DNA of 64,000 nucleotides from Symsagittifera roscoffensis. Taxonomy: Eukaryota > Xenacoelomorpha > Acoela > Convolutidae. This document shows, one piece after another, positions 44,785 through 54,512 of this stretch. A program made the position numbers and the translations under genes. How positions within the stretch are numbered: position 1 is the first letter of the stretch; each line of letters starts with the position of its first letter. Location of the stretch: NCBI RefSeq assembly GCF_963678635.1, contig NC_087069.1, forward strand, positions 434,001-498,000. The letters are read 5' to 3'. The notes under the pieces are model-generated. The model ran no database searches, was not told the origin of the DNA, and saw nothing but the letters and a program-made list of their open reading frames with translations.

Positions 44785-45384
44785 TTTTAAGATTTTATAC
44801 TTCACAATCTTGAAACCTCCGTAACATTTTTCATTTCAATTTTTCAAAATAACATGCTCACAAGTACGCAATAATTCTAGTTCAAAATAGACCAATAGGA
44901 TTCATCCAATCCGCCACTTTCTCTAACTCAAACTAAGATCAATTAGACGAATAATCTAGAACTCCAGGCACATCTCTAACTATAACTTTACAACCTCCAG
45001 GTCAAAAATAAGCAAACCACTCCAACTTGACAGCTAAAATAAATATCACCATAATACCGTACCCCTCCCTTATCTAATAACCCAAAGATCAACAATATTT
45101 CCCCAACTCAGACCACGAATACCCCCAAAACAAGTTTGATAACTTAGCCTAAAGTAACAAAATGAAGATTTTAATTAGCCTAAAGTATAAAAATCTCACC
45201 ATACCCCGGATCATTTGACAAACAAAAATAAAGAAAAAGACGACCTCCCAGTCACTATGAAAATTGCCCCCAACAATTTTTTACAAAACTCAACCCACTT
45301 GTCAAAAAACTAATAAATAATTCGACCACACTAGAAAATCGCCTCAAACAGCAAAAAATATTCGACCAAAAGATCATTTCTTAA
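44785..45384 (+). other. Non-coding spacer between pol and the 3' ORF cluster
   Basis: 600 bases with no coding frame. It is the natural place for acceptor sites or an internal promoter serving the downstream ORFs, but no site stands out. Confidence 0.45.
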
Positions 45385-45615
45385 ATGCTTTTCTCTCAAA
45401 CAGTCGCTCAAATACTTATAAATTTTAAACATTTTTTTTCAATACTTGAAGCTTTTATAATATTTCTTTTTGATATACTTGAATCTTTTCTAATAATCTT
45501 AATCATTTTTTGTAACATTTTTTTAATTTTCTACACAATACTCGAACTATTCCTCCAACTTTCCAAAACTCTTGAATATATCCACAGGTACGATTTTAAC
45601 AACTTGTCTAAATGA
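45385..45615 (+). CDS. Small hydrophobic protein 1 (76 aa)
   Basis: Two strongly hydrophobic segments (about residues 20-55, rich in Phe, Ile and Leu) suggest a membrane protein. The stop overlaps the next start as ATGA at 45612-45615. AT-rich DNA yields hydrophobic frames by chance, so coding status rests mainly on position and the overlap. Confidence 0.4.
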   Translation: MLFSQTVAQILINFKHFFSILEAFIIFLFDILESFLIILIIFCNIFLIFYTILELFLQLSKTLEYIHRYDFNNLSK

Positions 45616-45800
45616 TACGAACAATTTTCAGTAGAACTGATATTTTTTTATTGTTTGTAATTTTCATAACATTTTTATCATCCCTCATTTTGACAATATG
45701 TAAATGTATAAAGAAAGCAATCATCACATTTGCCCTAGCAACAATTTTTCTAATTATTTTTTTGGAAGAATATTATAATAAACATAAACCTTCCCACTAA
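45612..45800 (+). CDS. Small hydrophobic protein 2 (62 aa)
   Basis: Predicted membrane helices at about 10-30 and 34-50, separated by a CKCIKK basic hinge. Its start overlaps the stop of the previous ORF by four bases. Function unknown. A viroporin-like or leader-peptide role would be speculation. Confidence 0.4.
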   Translation: MIRTIFSRTDIFLLFVIFITFLSSLILTICKCIKKAIITFALATIFLIIFLEEYYNKHKPSH

Positions 45801-45805
45801 AGTAA

Positions 45806-46942
45806 CAATTCAAAAATCCATCAAAAATTGCTACCCAACAGTCACAGAATCAGTCTTCACCGACATCATCCCAAGATAATCCAACACCACCTTCAACTAC
45901 TCAAAATCCTCAAACATCTACACGAATTTCTTTTCAAGACAATCCATACACTTTTGAAGAACGGCACGCTCGTTTATCTGAACCACTAGAACCAGTTCAA
46001 CGACAAGCATCCCTAAGTGAACCAACATATAATCTTTACCCAACACTACCACAAGAACTAAGTAGAATACGAAACCTTAGTCAAAACCAAAACACAACAG
46101 AAATAAATAGACAAATTATACATCCTCGACGAAACAGAAATTTTCAAACTCCCCGAGTTCATTTTGATATACCTCAATCCCCATCACAAACCACTCCAGA
46201 AAACACCACTGGTATCACATCAGAAACTCCTACCTTTTTTTCACAACGAAGCACTTCAAGTCTACCCTCAGACTACTTAGGTTCAACACCAACATCTGAA
46301 CAAATACGTGAAAATCCCTTTAACCCCCCAAACCTAACATCACGACTGCCATATTGGACTACACATTCATTCACACAAGGTGAACCAAATTTAGTCAATG
46401 ACCCCATAGATATTTCTACGGATACAACAACATCCTCATCACTACCAGAAACATTATCACTACCATCAACACCATCAATAAGCCAATTTTCACCACCACC
46501 CTTTAACTTAAATTTTCCAAATAATCTCGACGCGAGATATCGAGAACAATCATCAATAAATATTCCTTTAAGACTAGATTGGAATACATTCACAGCACCT
46601 CCACCATTATTTGGACAACATCAAGAAAGTAACCGCCTTCATAACTGGGCACTTAATAGATTACAATATCGCCAAGATATTCACAACGATATCCGTGATC
46701 ACAATATTCAAATACTCCAACAAAACAGTTTACAATTAAAGTTTGAAATCACAGTTAAATTAAACAATATTACACAACATCCCTACCCATTAAATCCACC
46801 TAACATAACAGCTCAATCACTACCACCACCGTTTATAACTACGGAAGTAATATATAAATACGACAGATACACCAAAAACACAATTGGTTACATTACATTT
46901 TATAACCCATACTCAGGATTATCATACACATGTATATTCTAA
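45806..46942 (+). CDS. 378-codon open frame without ATG, upstream of env
   Basis: Open from just after a TAA at 45803-45805 to TAA at 46940-46942, with no ATG anywhere near the start. The first ~230 residues are Pro/Ser/Thr/Gln-rich. The last ~130 are more ordinary, with a charged helix (RQDIHNDIRDHNIQ) and a beta-like end with FKIEITV-type and GYITFYNPYSG patterns. Its stop overlaps the env ATG (46930) by 13 bases. Over 370 codons open in such AT-rich sequence is strong evidence of coding. Lacking ATG, it probably starts through splicing (AACAG at about 45841 is a possible acceptor), frameshifting or a non-AUG codon. Function unknown. Confidence 0.6.
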   Translation, partial: QFKNPSKIATQQSQNQSSPTSSQDNPTPPSTTQNPQTSTRISFQDNPYTFEERHARLSEPLEPVQRQASLSEPTYNLYPTLPQELSRIRNLSQNQNTTEINRQIIHPRRNRNFQTPRVHFDIPQSPSQTTPENTTGITSETPTFFSQRSTSSLPSDYLGSTPTSEQIRENPFNPPNLTSRLPYWTTHSFTQGEPNLVNDPIDISTDTTTSSSLPETLSLPSTPSISQFSPPPFNLNFPNNLDARYREQSSINIPLRLDWNTFTAPPPLFGQHQESNRLHNWALNRLQYRQDIHNDIRDHNIQILQQNSLQLKFEITVKLNNITQHPYPLNPPNITAQSLPPPFITTEVIYKYDRYTKNTIGYITFYNPYSGLSYTCIF

Positions 46943-49548
46943 AATTATTAATTTTTCTCCAACTCCTTTTTCTAGTAATCTCAAATCAAAACATAAACCC
47001 TCCTCCTCGTACAGGACCACAAGATTTATTAGTAACACATTACGATTGCGAAGAAAATGAACAAAAAACACTACATAAATATGCAATAAATCAAGTATCA
47101 CAATGTGAAACAGAACCACAAGCTATAGAAACCACAGATATAATAGCAACACTCTATTCAAAAGCCCGAGCAACAACAGTTACAGGTTATAAATTCACAG
47201 CGACATTTTCCGAAAAGAAAGTACATTGTTCACAAGTCTCGAACGGAAACAAAAACCGACTTGACCATGAATCATTCTATCAAAGTAATATAGAACGTCT
47301 TTTACATCTCAATCCCGACGATTGTAAAAATGAATTACTTAGATTAAACATCACACAAAATAAAAATTCCCAAAGAAAATTAGTTAATTTTCAAGTTTTT
47401 TCAGACTCTGTACACCAATCACAACTTGAAAGACACCAAGGACATATAAAACTAGACGAAAAATACCCGTATAACGGCGCACACGGACGATTAACCTATG
47501 ACCTACATGATAAACATTGGATACCACACATTGGTATAAATAACCCATCAAACTGCAAAGCAGACACGAAAAATAAAGGATACCAAGAAATAATGTTTTT
47601 CGATTGGAAAATACAACTCGAAAAAATACAACTCATACGAGATTTATCTGATAATACAATGATCTATCAAGGAATCCGACTACCTTGTAAAAATGATCAA
47701 GGATATTGCGACCCTACAACAAGAACACAAGCAACAATTGTTTGGTTCCCCGAAGATACATGTACAACATTTCAAGTAGCAAAAATACACGCTCGTATGA
47801 TAAAATTTCACGAAAAATATTTCATACAATCAATTCCTTATGAACAAGTCCATCCATCACGCAAACTAAGTTCCGATTTTAGAAACATAGACAATATAGA
47901 AAATAAATTGACACGTTTTCAAATATATCAAGAAACAGAACTTGCATGTAAATACAGGAATCCACTTCACAGAACACAATACTCTGAAATATTAGTTGAA
48001 TATGAAAAAGGATTCGACATGACCACTGGAAAAGTAAAAATCGACCCATATGCCACAGGTCATCCTCTAAACGAAGGAACATCCTATATACCAGTTAATT
48101 TTGAAAAAAGCAACGGACAACCTGGTGGACATCTAAAACCTTATGACACCAGAAGCACACGCTTACAAGAATTATCACTAATGAATACTACATATTTCGG
48201 TAATATCCACTATGATATTCATTTGGATATGAAACTAGACTATACAATTAGCCGCATTTTTCAAGAAATGTCACTCTCCGAATTAGAAACACTACACCAA
48301 CTATGCGAATTAGAACGAACACAAATATTACAATCACTTGCACTAGCAGTATTAAAAATACCCTATGCAGGATACTTATTATCTGGAAATAGATCAAATT
48401 TTTTAGACTATGAAGGAAACATCTTATGGTTTTATACTTGTACTAAAAAAGTATCACCACTATACGTTTTTGAAGATAAACGATGTTATAAAAGAATCCC
48501 TATCTTTTATAAGAATAAAGTACATTTCGTGGATACACTTTCACGAAGAACCTATTTCTGGGATACCGCAGTCCCATGTGGATCAGAAAATAGCCACAAT
48601 GTAGTACAACTAAACCCTGATGAAAATAAATATTATCTTCTCACTCCATATCCCACATTAATGCAATCACTCAAAAAATTTTCACCAGAAAGCATTCGCG
48701 CTATCGCTCGAAACCCAAATATAGACTTACAATCAATAGGAATCTATTCAAAATCAGATATTCAACATCACATTAGAACACAACAATTCCAAGAATTATT
48801 AACACAAATGGACACTATACAAAGACAATCAATTGACCAAAATCTACGCAAACTTGCAGAAACCGCAGGTTTTGCCGATATCTACACACAAGACTATAGC
48901 GGATATTTTAAAGACATTAAAGATTATATATATCTAAACGGCGAAAAATACCGTCCCCAAGATATATCACCAATCAACATTTTTAGCTTTGTTACACTCA
49001 AGAATGAAATCCTTGATTTTCTAGGATGGCCCTACTACATCTTAGAAAAATTGACTATTTTATACGCAATGTTTAACTTTATTGGATTTCTTTTCTCACT
49101 TTTAAAAGGAATCTACAACACATGTGCTATACACACACAAGTAAACAGACAAGCAAGTGTAGCACGCATACTATTTGCAGGATTTTTTGGAATCTTTTCC
49201 ACATCTATAAACAAAATTCTTTTAGACGCACAAATAAAAGAATATAACACAAAATTAACAACACGACAAAATACATACGACGAAGAACATAACAATGTCG
49301 ACACACAGCCAACGGCACCACAATTACCACCCCTACCAAATAACCATCCACTATCCCTAGTCCCACGAAATTTTCGAAATTTAGCAATCACACATAATCC
49401 AAATTTTCGACTCAATACATCGCAAAGTCCCGTCCAACATATAATGACACACCAGTCACAAGATGATAACACTTATGAACAAATTATTGAACAGCCCCAT
49501 ACCACCGCTTTTCAATCTCAAAATAATAATTTTTTTAGCCCACGATGA
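46930..49548 (+). CDS. env: Env-like glycoprotein of the errantivirus-like element (872 aa)
   Basis: An N-terminal signal peptide (about 1-18, LLIFLQLLFLVIS-like) is followed by a large ectodomain with many cysteines and several N-glycosylation sites. A transmembrane segment lies near 707-728, and a cytoplasmic tail of about 145 residues contains PTAP at 794-797. I see no furin-type RxxR site followed by a fusion peptide, as the baculovirus F-type Env of gypsy would have. A class III (gB-like) or other Env type is more likely, but I cannot assign the fold. In errantiviruses Env mediates entry into neighbouring cells. The frame is intact. It starts inside the end of the previous ORF, and its stop overlaps the next start as ATGA. 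Confidence 0.75.
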   Translation: MYILKLLIFLQLLFLVISNQNINPPPRTGPQDLLVTHYDCEENEQKTLHKYAINQVSQCETEPQAIETTDIIATLYSKARATTVTGYKFTATFSEKKVHCSQVSNGNKNRLDHESFYQSNIERLLHLNPDDCKNELLRLNITQNKNSQRKLVNFQVFSDSVHQSQLERHQGHIKLDEKYPYNGAHGRLTYDLHDKHWIPHIGINNPSNCKADTKNKGYQEIMFFDWKIQLEKIQLIRDLSDNTMIYQGIRLPCKNDQGYCDPTTRTQATIVWFPEDTCTTFQVAKIHARMIKFHEKYFIQSIPYEQVHPSRKLSSDFRNIDNIENKLTRFQIYQETELACKYRNPLHRTQYSEILVEYEKGFDMTTGKVKIDPYATGHPLNEGTSYIPVNFEKSNGQPGGHLKPYDTRSTRLQELSLMNTTYFGNIHYDIHLDMKLDYTISRIFQEMSLSELETLHQLCELERTQILQSLALAVLKIPYAGYLLSGNRSNFLDYEGNILWFYTCTKKVSPLYVFEDKRCYKRIPIFYKNKVHFVDTLSRRTYFWDTAVPCGSENSHNVVQLNPDENKYYLLTPYPTLMQSLKKFSPESIRAIARNPNIDLQSIGIYSKSDIQHHIRTQQFQELLTQMDTIQRQSIDQNLRKLAETAGFADIYTQDYSGYFKDIKDYIYLNGEKYRPQDISPINIFSFVTLKNEILDFLGWPYYILEKLTILYAMFNFIGFLFSLLKGIYNTCAIHTQVNRQASVARILFAGFFGIFSTSINKILLDAQIKEYNTKLTTRQNTYDEEHNNVDTQPTAPQLPPLPNNHPLSLVPRNFRNLAITHNPNFRLNTSQSPVQHIMTHQSQDDNTYEQIIEQPHTTAFQSQNNNFFSPR

Positions 49549-51344
49549 GCCGCCAACTTGGATCACTCCACCGATCAAATTCCCATCCAACCAATCTTAC
49601 CTCTTCAATCCCAATCATACCACTTTTTGCTTTTCCGCCACCCGATTTTCCATCTAGCAATGTAACATCAGGCATGAATTCCGACACTAACTCACAAATT
49701 TCAGTTTTATACTCCATCTCACAGCTAAATAACCCGAATATTGAAACCCCCGATGAATTTGCCGACTCAGAACCATCCCCATCCAATAATTTTCATAACC
49801 CTTCTAATTTTTCTCAACCTCCTTTTCAACCCATATTGTCAAATAACCCTGACCCAATCACTCCCACACCCTCTTATGCTTCCCAAGTTACCCCAACCTA
49901 CTCCTCATACCATTCTGACCAATCATCTCATTCTCCAGACACCCCCCGAATCTCCCCAGAACTAGATAATTTTATTACCCTCCAACAACAACCCTACCAT
50001 CTTAACACCCCGACCATAAACCAAATCTCCTCCACTACAGATTCATCCAATCCCCCTACACCCTCTTCAAATTATACTGAATCATTAACACCATCATCCA
50101 CATCCACTATATCTTCATTAAACACTAATAGAGCTTACCGCACTTTTAAAAGAAAATTCCCCAACCATCCTTTCCCAGCAAAACCAGGAACAGCCCGTGA
50201 ATACATCAACCACCCCCAGCATACTAACACTAAAGAATTTTTAGCTATCACTCTACCCTCATTTCCACAATACACTTTAAACACCCCTCACGACGCTAAC
50301 GAAACACGCAACTTTGTAGATGAATACGTTTTAATGCCCACTCTCTCTTGGACCTCATACTATCATTTCACTAACCCTCTTTGCTTACCTTTATTCAGCA
50401 CTTCCATCGATATAGAACGAAACAAAGACATGCTATATCGACTAACTACACCACTAACCGCTAGACAGTTTACTTACGTTGGATACAAAAAATCACTAAA
50501 AATACACACTGCACCTAGAGCTAATGAATATACACTAGAATACTACGATCACAACATCATCAGAGCTAACCAAGATCAATTCTTAGACGACGATCGCTTC
50601 GCTAATCCACAAATCACCGAGAAATTTTTCATCAAGACACCATATGTATTTACACTAAACATCTTCGACCGAAAGTTTGATCACATTATTTCAGAAGCAC
50701 TAACAAACACACAAGCATACGAAAGTTTTAAAGAACGCTTCCAAATCTTTTCACTAACCTTTCATTTCCTTGCACCACACGAAAGAGATTTACACTGCTC
50801 ACACGATATTATGTTGCGAACTAAACAAACACATACATACAGTTACTATCGTTTCATCCAAAATCACTTTGACCTCCACACACCCTCTAGACAACCACAC
50901 CATCGTTTCCAATTCATCAATTCAAAATACACTTCACCATATTTCCTAAATTTCACATATTGTATTAAAGACACTAACCTCCATGGTATTCTTCGTAATT
51001 ATGACCCCATAACTCAAATGTACATTTTCTGCCCCATCACCAAGACCTTCAACGCCGAAGAATCCCGACCCCTCCTTATCCCGCACGAGTTTGTACAGCC
51101 TATAGAAATCCCCATTTTAGAATTCATCCACAACACTAAATTTAACCACAAATTATATAACTTAATCCAAAACACACCTTATGAGTTTGCAGTAGGCACT
51201 GAAGAACTAACCACTATTAAGGCACTTCAATTGCTTTGGCCACTGCTTCAAACTAAAAATATCATCCGCATCTTAGCTAAACTACTAACAACTTCAGAAC
51301 TAATTCACGACATCTTCCCCCACGGTTTTTTCCCCGACGACTAA
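49545..51344 (+). CDS. 599-residue ORF of unknown function downstream of env
   Basis: The ATG overlaps the env stop by four bases (ATGA at 49545-49548). Residues 1-190 are Pro/Ser/Thr/Asn-rich and probably disordered. The remaining ~400 look globular, rich in Phe, Tyr and His, with no transmembrane segment or signal peptide. A leucine-rich helix near the C-terminus (LQLLWPLLQ) stands out. I recognise no family. A long intact frame after env has no counterpart in standard errantiviruses. Base use shifts here to C-rich and G-poor, slightly different from env. Confidence 0.7.
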   Translation: MSRQLGSLHRSNSHPTNLTSSIPIIPLFAFPPPDFPSSNVTSGMNSDTNSQISVLYSISQLNNPNIETPDEFADSEPSPSNNFHNPSNFSQPPFQPILSNNPDPITPTPSYASQVTPTYSSYHSDQSSHSPDTPRISPELDNFITLQQQPYHLNTPTINQISSTTDSSNPPTPSSNYTESLTPSSTSTISSLNTNRAYRTFKRKFPNHPFPAKPGTAREYINHPQHTNTKEFLAITLPSFPQYTLNTPHDANETRNFVDEYVLMPTLSWTSYYHFTNPLCLPLFSTSIDIERNKDMLYRLTTPLTARQFTYVGYKKSLKIHTAPRANEYTLEYYDHNIIRANQDQFLDDDRFANPQITEKFFIKTPYVFTLNIFDRKFDHIISEALTNTQAYESFKERFQIFSLTFHFLAPHERDLHCSHDIMLRTKQTHTYSYYRFIQNHFDLHTPSRQPHHRFQFINSKYTSPYFLNFTYCIKDTNLHGILRNYDPITQMYIFCPITKTFNAEESRPLLIPHEFVQPIEIPILEFIHNTKFNHKLYNLIQNTPYEFAVGTEELTTIKALQLLWPLLQTKNIIRILAKLLTTSELIHDIFPHGFFPDD

Positions 51345-51353
51345 CAGGTAAGT
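51345..51353 (+). promoter_or_regulatory. Consensus 5' splice donor right after the last ORF
   Basis: CAGGTAAGT starts directly after the stop of the 599-residue ORF. TTTTCTTTAG and TTTTTAG sites about 75 bases on could act as acceptors. A donor this far 3' is unusual for a retroelement. Confidence 0.5.
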
Positions 51354-52908
51354 ATGAATTCAATGAATATTACTAACTAATTAAAATATTGAAAAACTCA
51401 CCATTCTTTAATCATGTTTTCTTTAGATTTTTAGCCTTCATCCTAGATCATCTGAAAAATTCACAAAAGAAAAATAAAAAATAGCAAACTTCTTCAAAAC
51501 TGTTTAAGACCCTATTAAACTTTTGCACCAACAATTAAATAAATATAATACCAATGCAGTAAATTAATTTATAAAATTTTCCCCCAAAAAGCAGTAAATC
51601 TAATTATAATGAAAATTTGTATCTTAAAATTCCCCCATAACTAGCAGTAAATTTCCAAATTCTATGCAGTAAATTAATAAAATGCAATTGCAGTACTAAC
51701 CTTTTGATATTTTCATTCATTCGCACAGAAATTCTATCCACACTCGCACAGCTCGCCCACGAAGAATTGTTTAAAATAATGAATTTCAGTTTCAAGTTTT
51801 CACACTCAACAACTCTAACATACAATAACATGTTTCAAACTTTCCTTTAACCCGGTTGGAAAGGAATCATATACTAAACAAAACTAACCAACGCAGCTTA
51901 CTAAATACCACAAATCATAGAATAACAGCATGACTAAGAAAAGGAAACCAACGGTACCCAAACCGGATTAACCCAGTTTAAAACTGGATAATTTATTCTT
52001 TTGAAGACTATTACAAAGTCTTAGAAAGAGATAATAAAACACAAAAAAGTCGAAAGACAAACCCATACCACAAACAATTTGCTTTTTTGGAAAAAGTACA
52101 TAACCAACAAGACACAAGTAAAACCACAACAAACCCAACATAAAACGTTGTCACATAACAGGACCCCTCACAAAAACCGCATGAAATCATACTCCCACAC
52201 CTGGCCTAACCCACCAGGAAGGACGTCCTGAGCATGCTCTATAGCCGGCCTAACCCACCGCGCTACATCCACGCTTTGTGACCACACCTTTATTTTTAAT
52301 AAGAGCTACTCAAGGGTGAGTAACTCTTCAAAATAACCGAACTAAAACAAAAAGCTTTTGTGAAAACAACTAACTAAAATCATTATTAAAAAATATTAAA
52401 CTAATAAAAGTTTTATAAAATGTAAAATCACATGATGCAATATATAGATCAGAATACAACACCAAGGACGAACATCAAAAGACAAGACGACCCCACTACA
52501 CTCGAGAGAGAATGACCAACTACAATCGATATGCCGCTCACAAACACAACTCAAAGGATTTAGAGTACGACTTGACCTCGCAGAAAAGGACTTCATTGAA
52601 CCAGACCAATGACCACCTCGATGACCCAAGTGTACGTACAGATCCGAGTAACCAGGCATCCCCTCCACGCACAATCTCCACGCCATTCCCAAGCTAAAAT
52701 CAGACACAAAAGAAGTTCTCCACGAAGAACAGAAAAACCTGACATAGCCAACCATTCTGAAATCAGAATTGATTTTGTTGCAAAGACCCAGTCGTTGTCA
52801 CAAGAAGAAGCGGAAGAAAAATATGATGTTCGCCAAATACCAACGTCCATCATCCACCCTTGAATTACAGAAGAACTGTTCTAAAAAACTCTGTAAAACC
52901 CGGATGGG
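51354..52908 (+). other. Long 3' region of the errantivirus-like element
   Basis: About 1.55 kb, mostly non-coding. GCAGTAAAT or close variants recur at 51556, 51591, 51644, 51666 and 51690. Near the end are short frames at 52432-52515 (27 codons), 52512-52697 (61 codons, start overlapping the previous stop as ATGA) and 52609-52863 (84 codons, basic). None is recognisable. A purine-rich GGATGGG directly before the LTR is the likely polypurine tract. Confidence 0.55.
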
Positions 52909-53300
52909 TGGAACCTGATCTAAACTATATTTTATGATTGGATAAATTAAATGTTTTACCAATGTAAAGTATTTAATATTAACCAATCATGATCCATCTA
53001 ACTAACAACCCACTTATTTGTAAGTGCTGAAGTTACTTGTAATTTCAGCACCAGAGAGATTTGAATTTAACTTAGAAATTAGTTGGACTCTCCCGAGCAC
53101 TTCAGCAGCCGCAATAAACCAGTATACCCTAGATCTATTGAGCCTAGCAGAGACTAGTTAAACAACCTGAGACTAGATAGTATAAGAGTAAGATTAGGAT
53201 CGGTATTAGACTAAGAAGTTGCACGAATCTATCCGGCCGAAAATAAGATAGCGTGACGAGCAGACGGTGTACCCTATCCGAAATTACTCTATGAGTTATA
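52909..53300 (+). repeat. 3' LTR of the errantivirus-like element
   Basis: Identical to the 5' LTR by eye except for the final boundary base. Preceded by GGATGGG (putative polypurine tract). Confidence 0.92.
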
Positions 53301-53336
53301 CACCCCAGTCATAACTCATAATGCCAAATTGAACGC

Positions 53337-53995
53337 GTAGCTTTTCTTTGCTGAACTCCGAACCAGATCAACAGTTTTTGACCTTGTAGTGAATGTTTTT
53401 TTTCGATGGGACGAATACTGCAACTTTTTGCAATAGCAAGAAATAAAGAATGCGCAACACAATGAACATAAATTGCTTGAGGGCATGGCTGGGCAATAAT
53501 TGTCTGTGTCCCCCGCCGAATGCCGAATGTTTGGCACCGTAGTAATTTTGATCCACTAAAAGCTGTATCTTTAACCCAAACTTATCTCCGAGTTTCTCAA
53601 GGATTACTCGAGCAAAACCGAGGCCAGTAACATCCATAACGTTAACAAACCCCAGAAATATCTCTTGATTTTTTCTTAAAACGAACTCTAAAAAAACTAT
53701 AACACAGATATTATGTAATTTCTTAACGCTCCGACAAAAACCGAACACAGATAGAAAATTGCTCTGTTCGTGCAACATCAGTCGTTTCATCAGCTATTAC
53801 AGAAGAAATCTTTAGATTTCTTGGCTTTTTTGATGACATTCTGCAAGATTGGGTCCCCAATGGATGTCAAAAGCTCTGAGTTTTTCCCAAGATACGTGGC
53901 ATTTTTGCCTGCCGTTAAGTGTCCACGCGAATCATTATCCAGACTGGCAGCTTTAAACTGCAAAGTTTGTTGCCTGTTTGTGGAACAATTTTGAG
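53337..53995 (-). pseudogene. Fragment of a hAT-type transposase (DUF4371 / zinc-finger MYM-like class)
   Basis: Read on the minus strand, a segment ending KDFF is followed by IADETTDVARTEQF, the conserved catalytic-Asp motif of these transposases. FLGFVNVMDVTG, ARVILEKLGDKFGL and VDQNY (usually followed by DGA) come next. Several frameshifts interrupt it, and the N-terminal zinc finger and the C-terminal dimerisation part are missing. On the + strand the errantivirus LTR ends about 37 bases before this fragment. The MITE-like end at 54085-54310 lies on its 5' side, as expected if both belong to one autonomous hAT element. Confidence 0.75.
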
Positions 53996-54084
53996 CAACA
54001 CAGTTTTTTTAGCTATTTGTTAATGGAATCGAAAACAGCAAAAAAATAAGGAAAAAAATAATTGATGCGGATTCCGCAATAATT

Positions 54085-54310
54085 CTGTTTTACCAAAAAA
54101 AATCTCGCTTTTTTGGCGCGCGCTCCCCCCTCAAAATTAGCATGGCGCCTTTGGAAAATATTTATGGTCGGTCGGCCAAAAAGGATTTTTTAGAAAGTAC
54201 CAAAGGGGGGACCCTTTGGGTCAGCAGGGGGTCGAATCCCTGTATGGGGTGGGGGGCGTCCGCACCTCCGCCCCCCCCCCCCCCCTAAATCCCCCCTAAA
54301 TCCGCCCCTG
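54085..54310. mobile_element. hAT-type MITE end, copy 2
   Basis: Shares GGCGCGCGCTCCCCC, GGACCCTTTGGGTC, GGGGGTCGAATCCCTG and the terminal TAAATCCGCCCCTG with the MITE at 59375-59804. Only the right half is present, so it may be the terminus of the hAT element whose transposase remnant lies directly to its left. Confidence 0.75.
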
Positions 54311-54512
54311 AATGTGAGAAAGTTTGGGCAACTCTATTTTGTGGAAAAAAATTCTCACACAACTCCAAAAAAAGGAAAAAAAAGTTTTTTAGTAAAATTT
54401 AACAATTGAATAGACCCGAGTTGAGTTCCCATTGCAATCTCTAATCTTTGAAAAAAACAACGATCGCCCCCAATGAATTAGCACTTATAAAGAGCTAGAA
54501 AATCTAAAAATT

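Larger units (their letters stand above)
34459..53300 (+). mobile_element. Complete errantivirus-like endogenous retrovirus, about 18.8 kb
   Basis: Two direct repeats of about 390 bp enclose, in order: leader, small basic ORF, gag-protease, pol, two small membrane ORFs, an ORF without ATG, an Env-like glycoprotein, a 599-residue ORF and a 3' region. The repeats are identical to my reading apart from the last boundary base, and the main frames are open, so insertion is very recent. The plus strand is strikingly A-rich and G-poor over gag, pol and env, unlike flanking DNA and unlike copies A and B. Errantiviruses are Ty3-related elements with env, usually 7-9 kb; this one is roughly twice that. 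A clear target duplication was not found: TTATAC occurs at 34450-34455 and at 53296-53301, but not exactly abutting the LTR starts and ends I infer. Confidence 0.9.

Noticed and set aside
52609-52863. 84-codon basic frame in the 3' region of the provirus as an accessory gene
   Set aside because: Too short and unrecognised to list as a gene; mentioned only within the 3' region.
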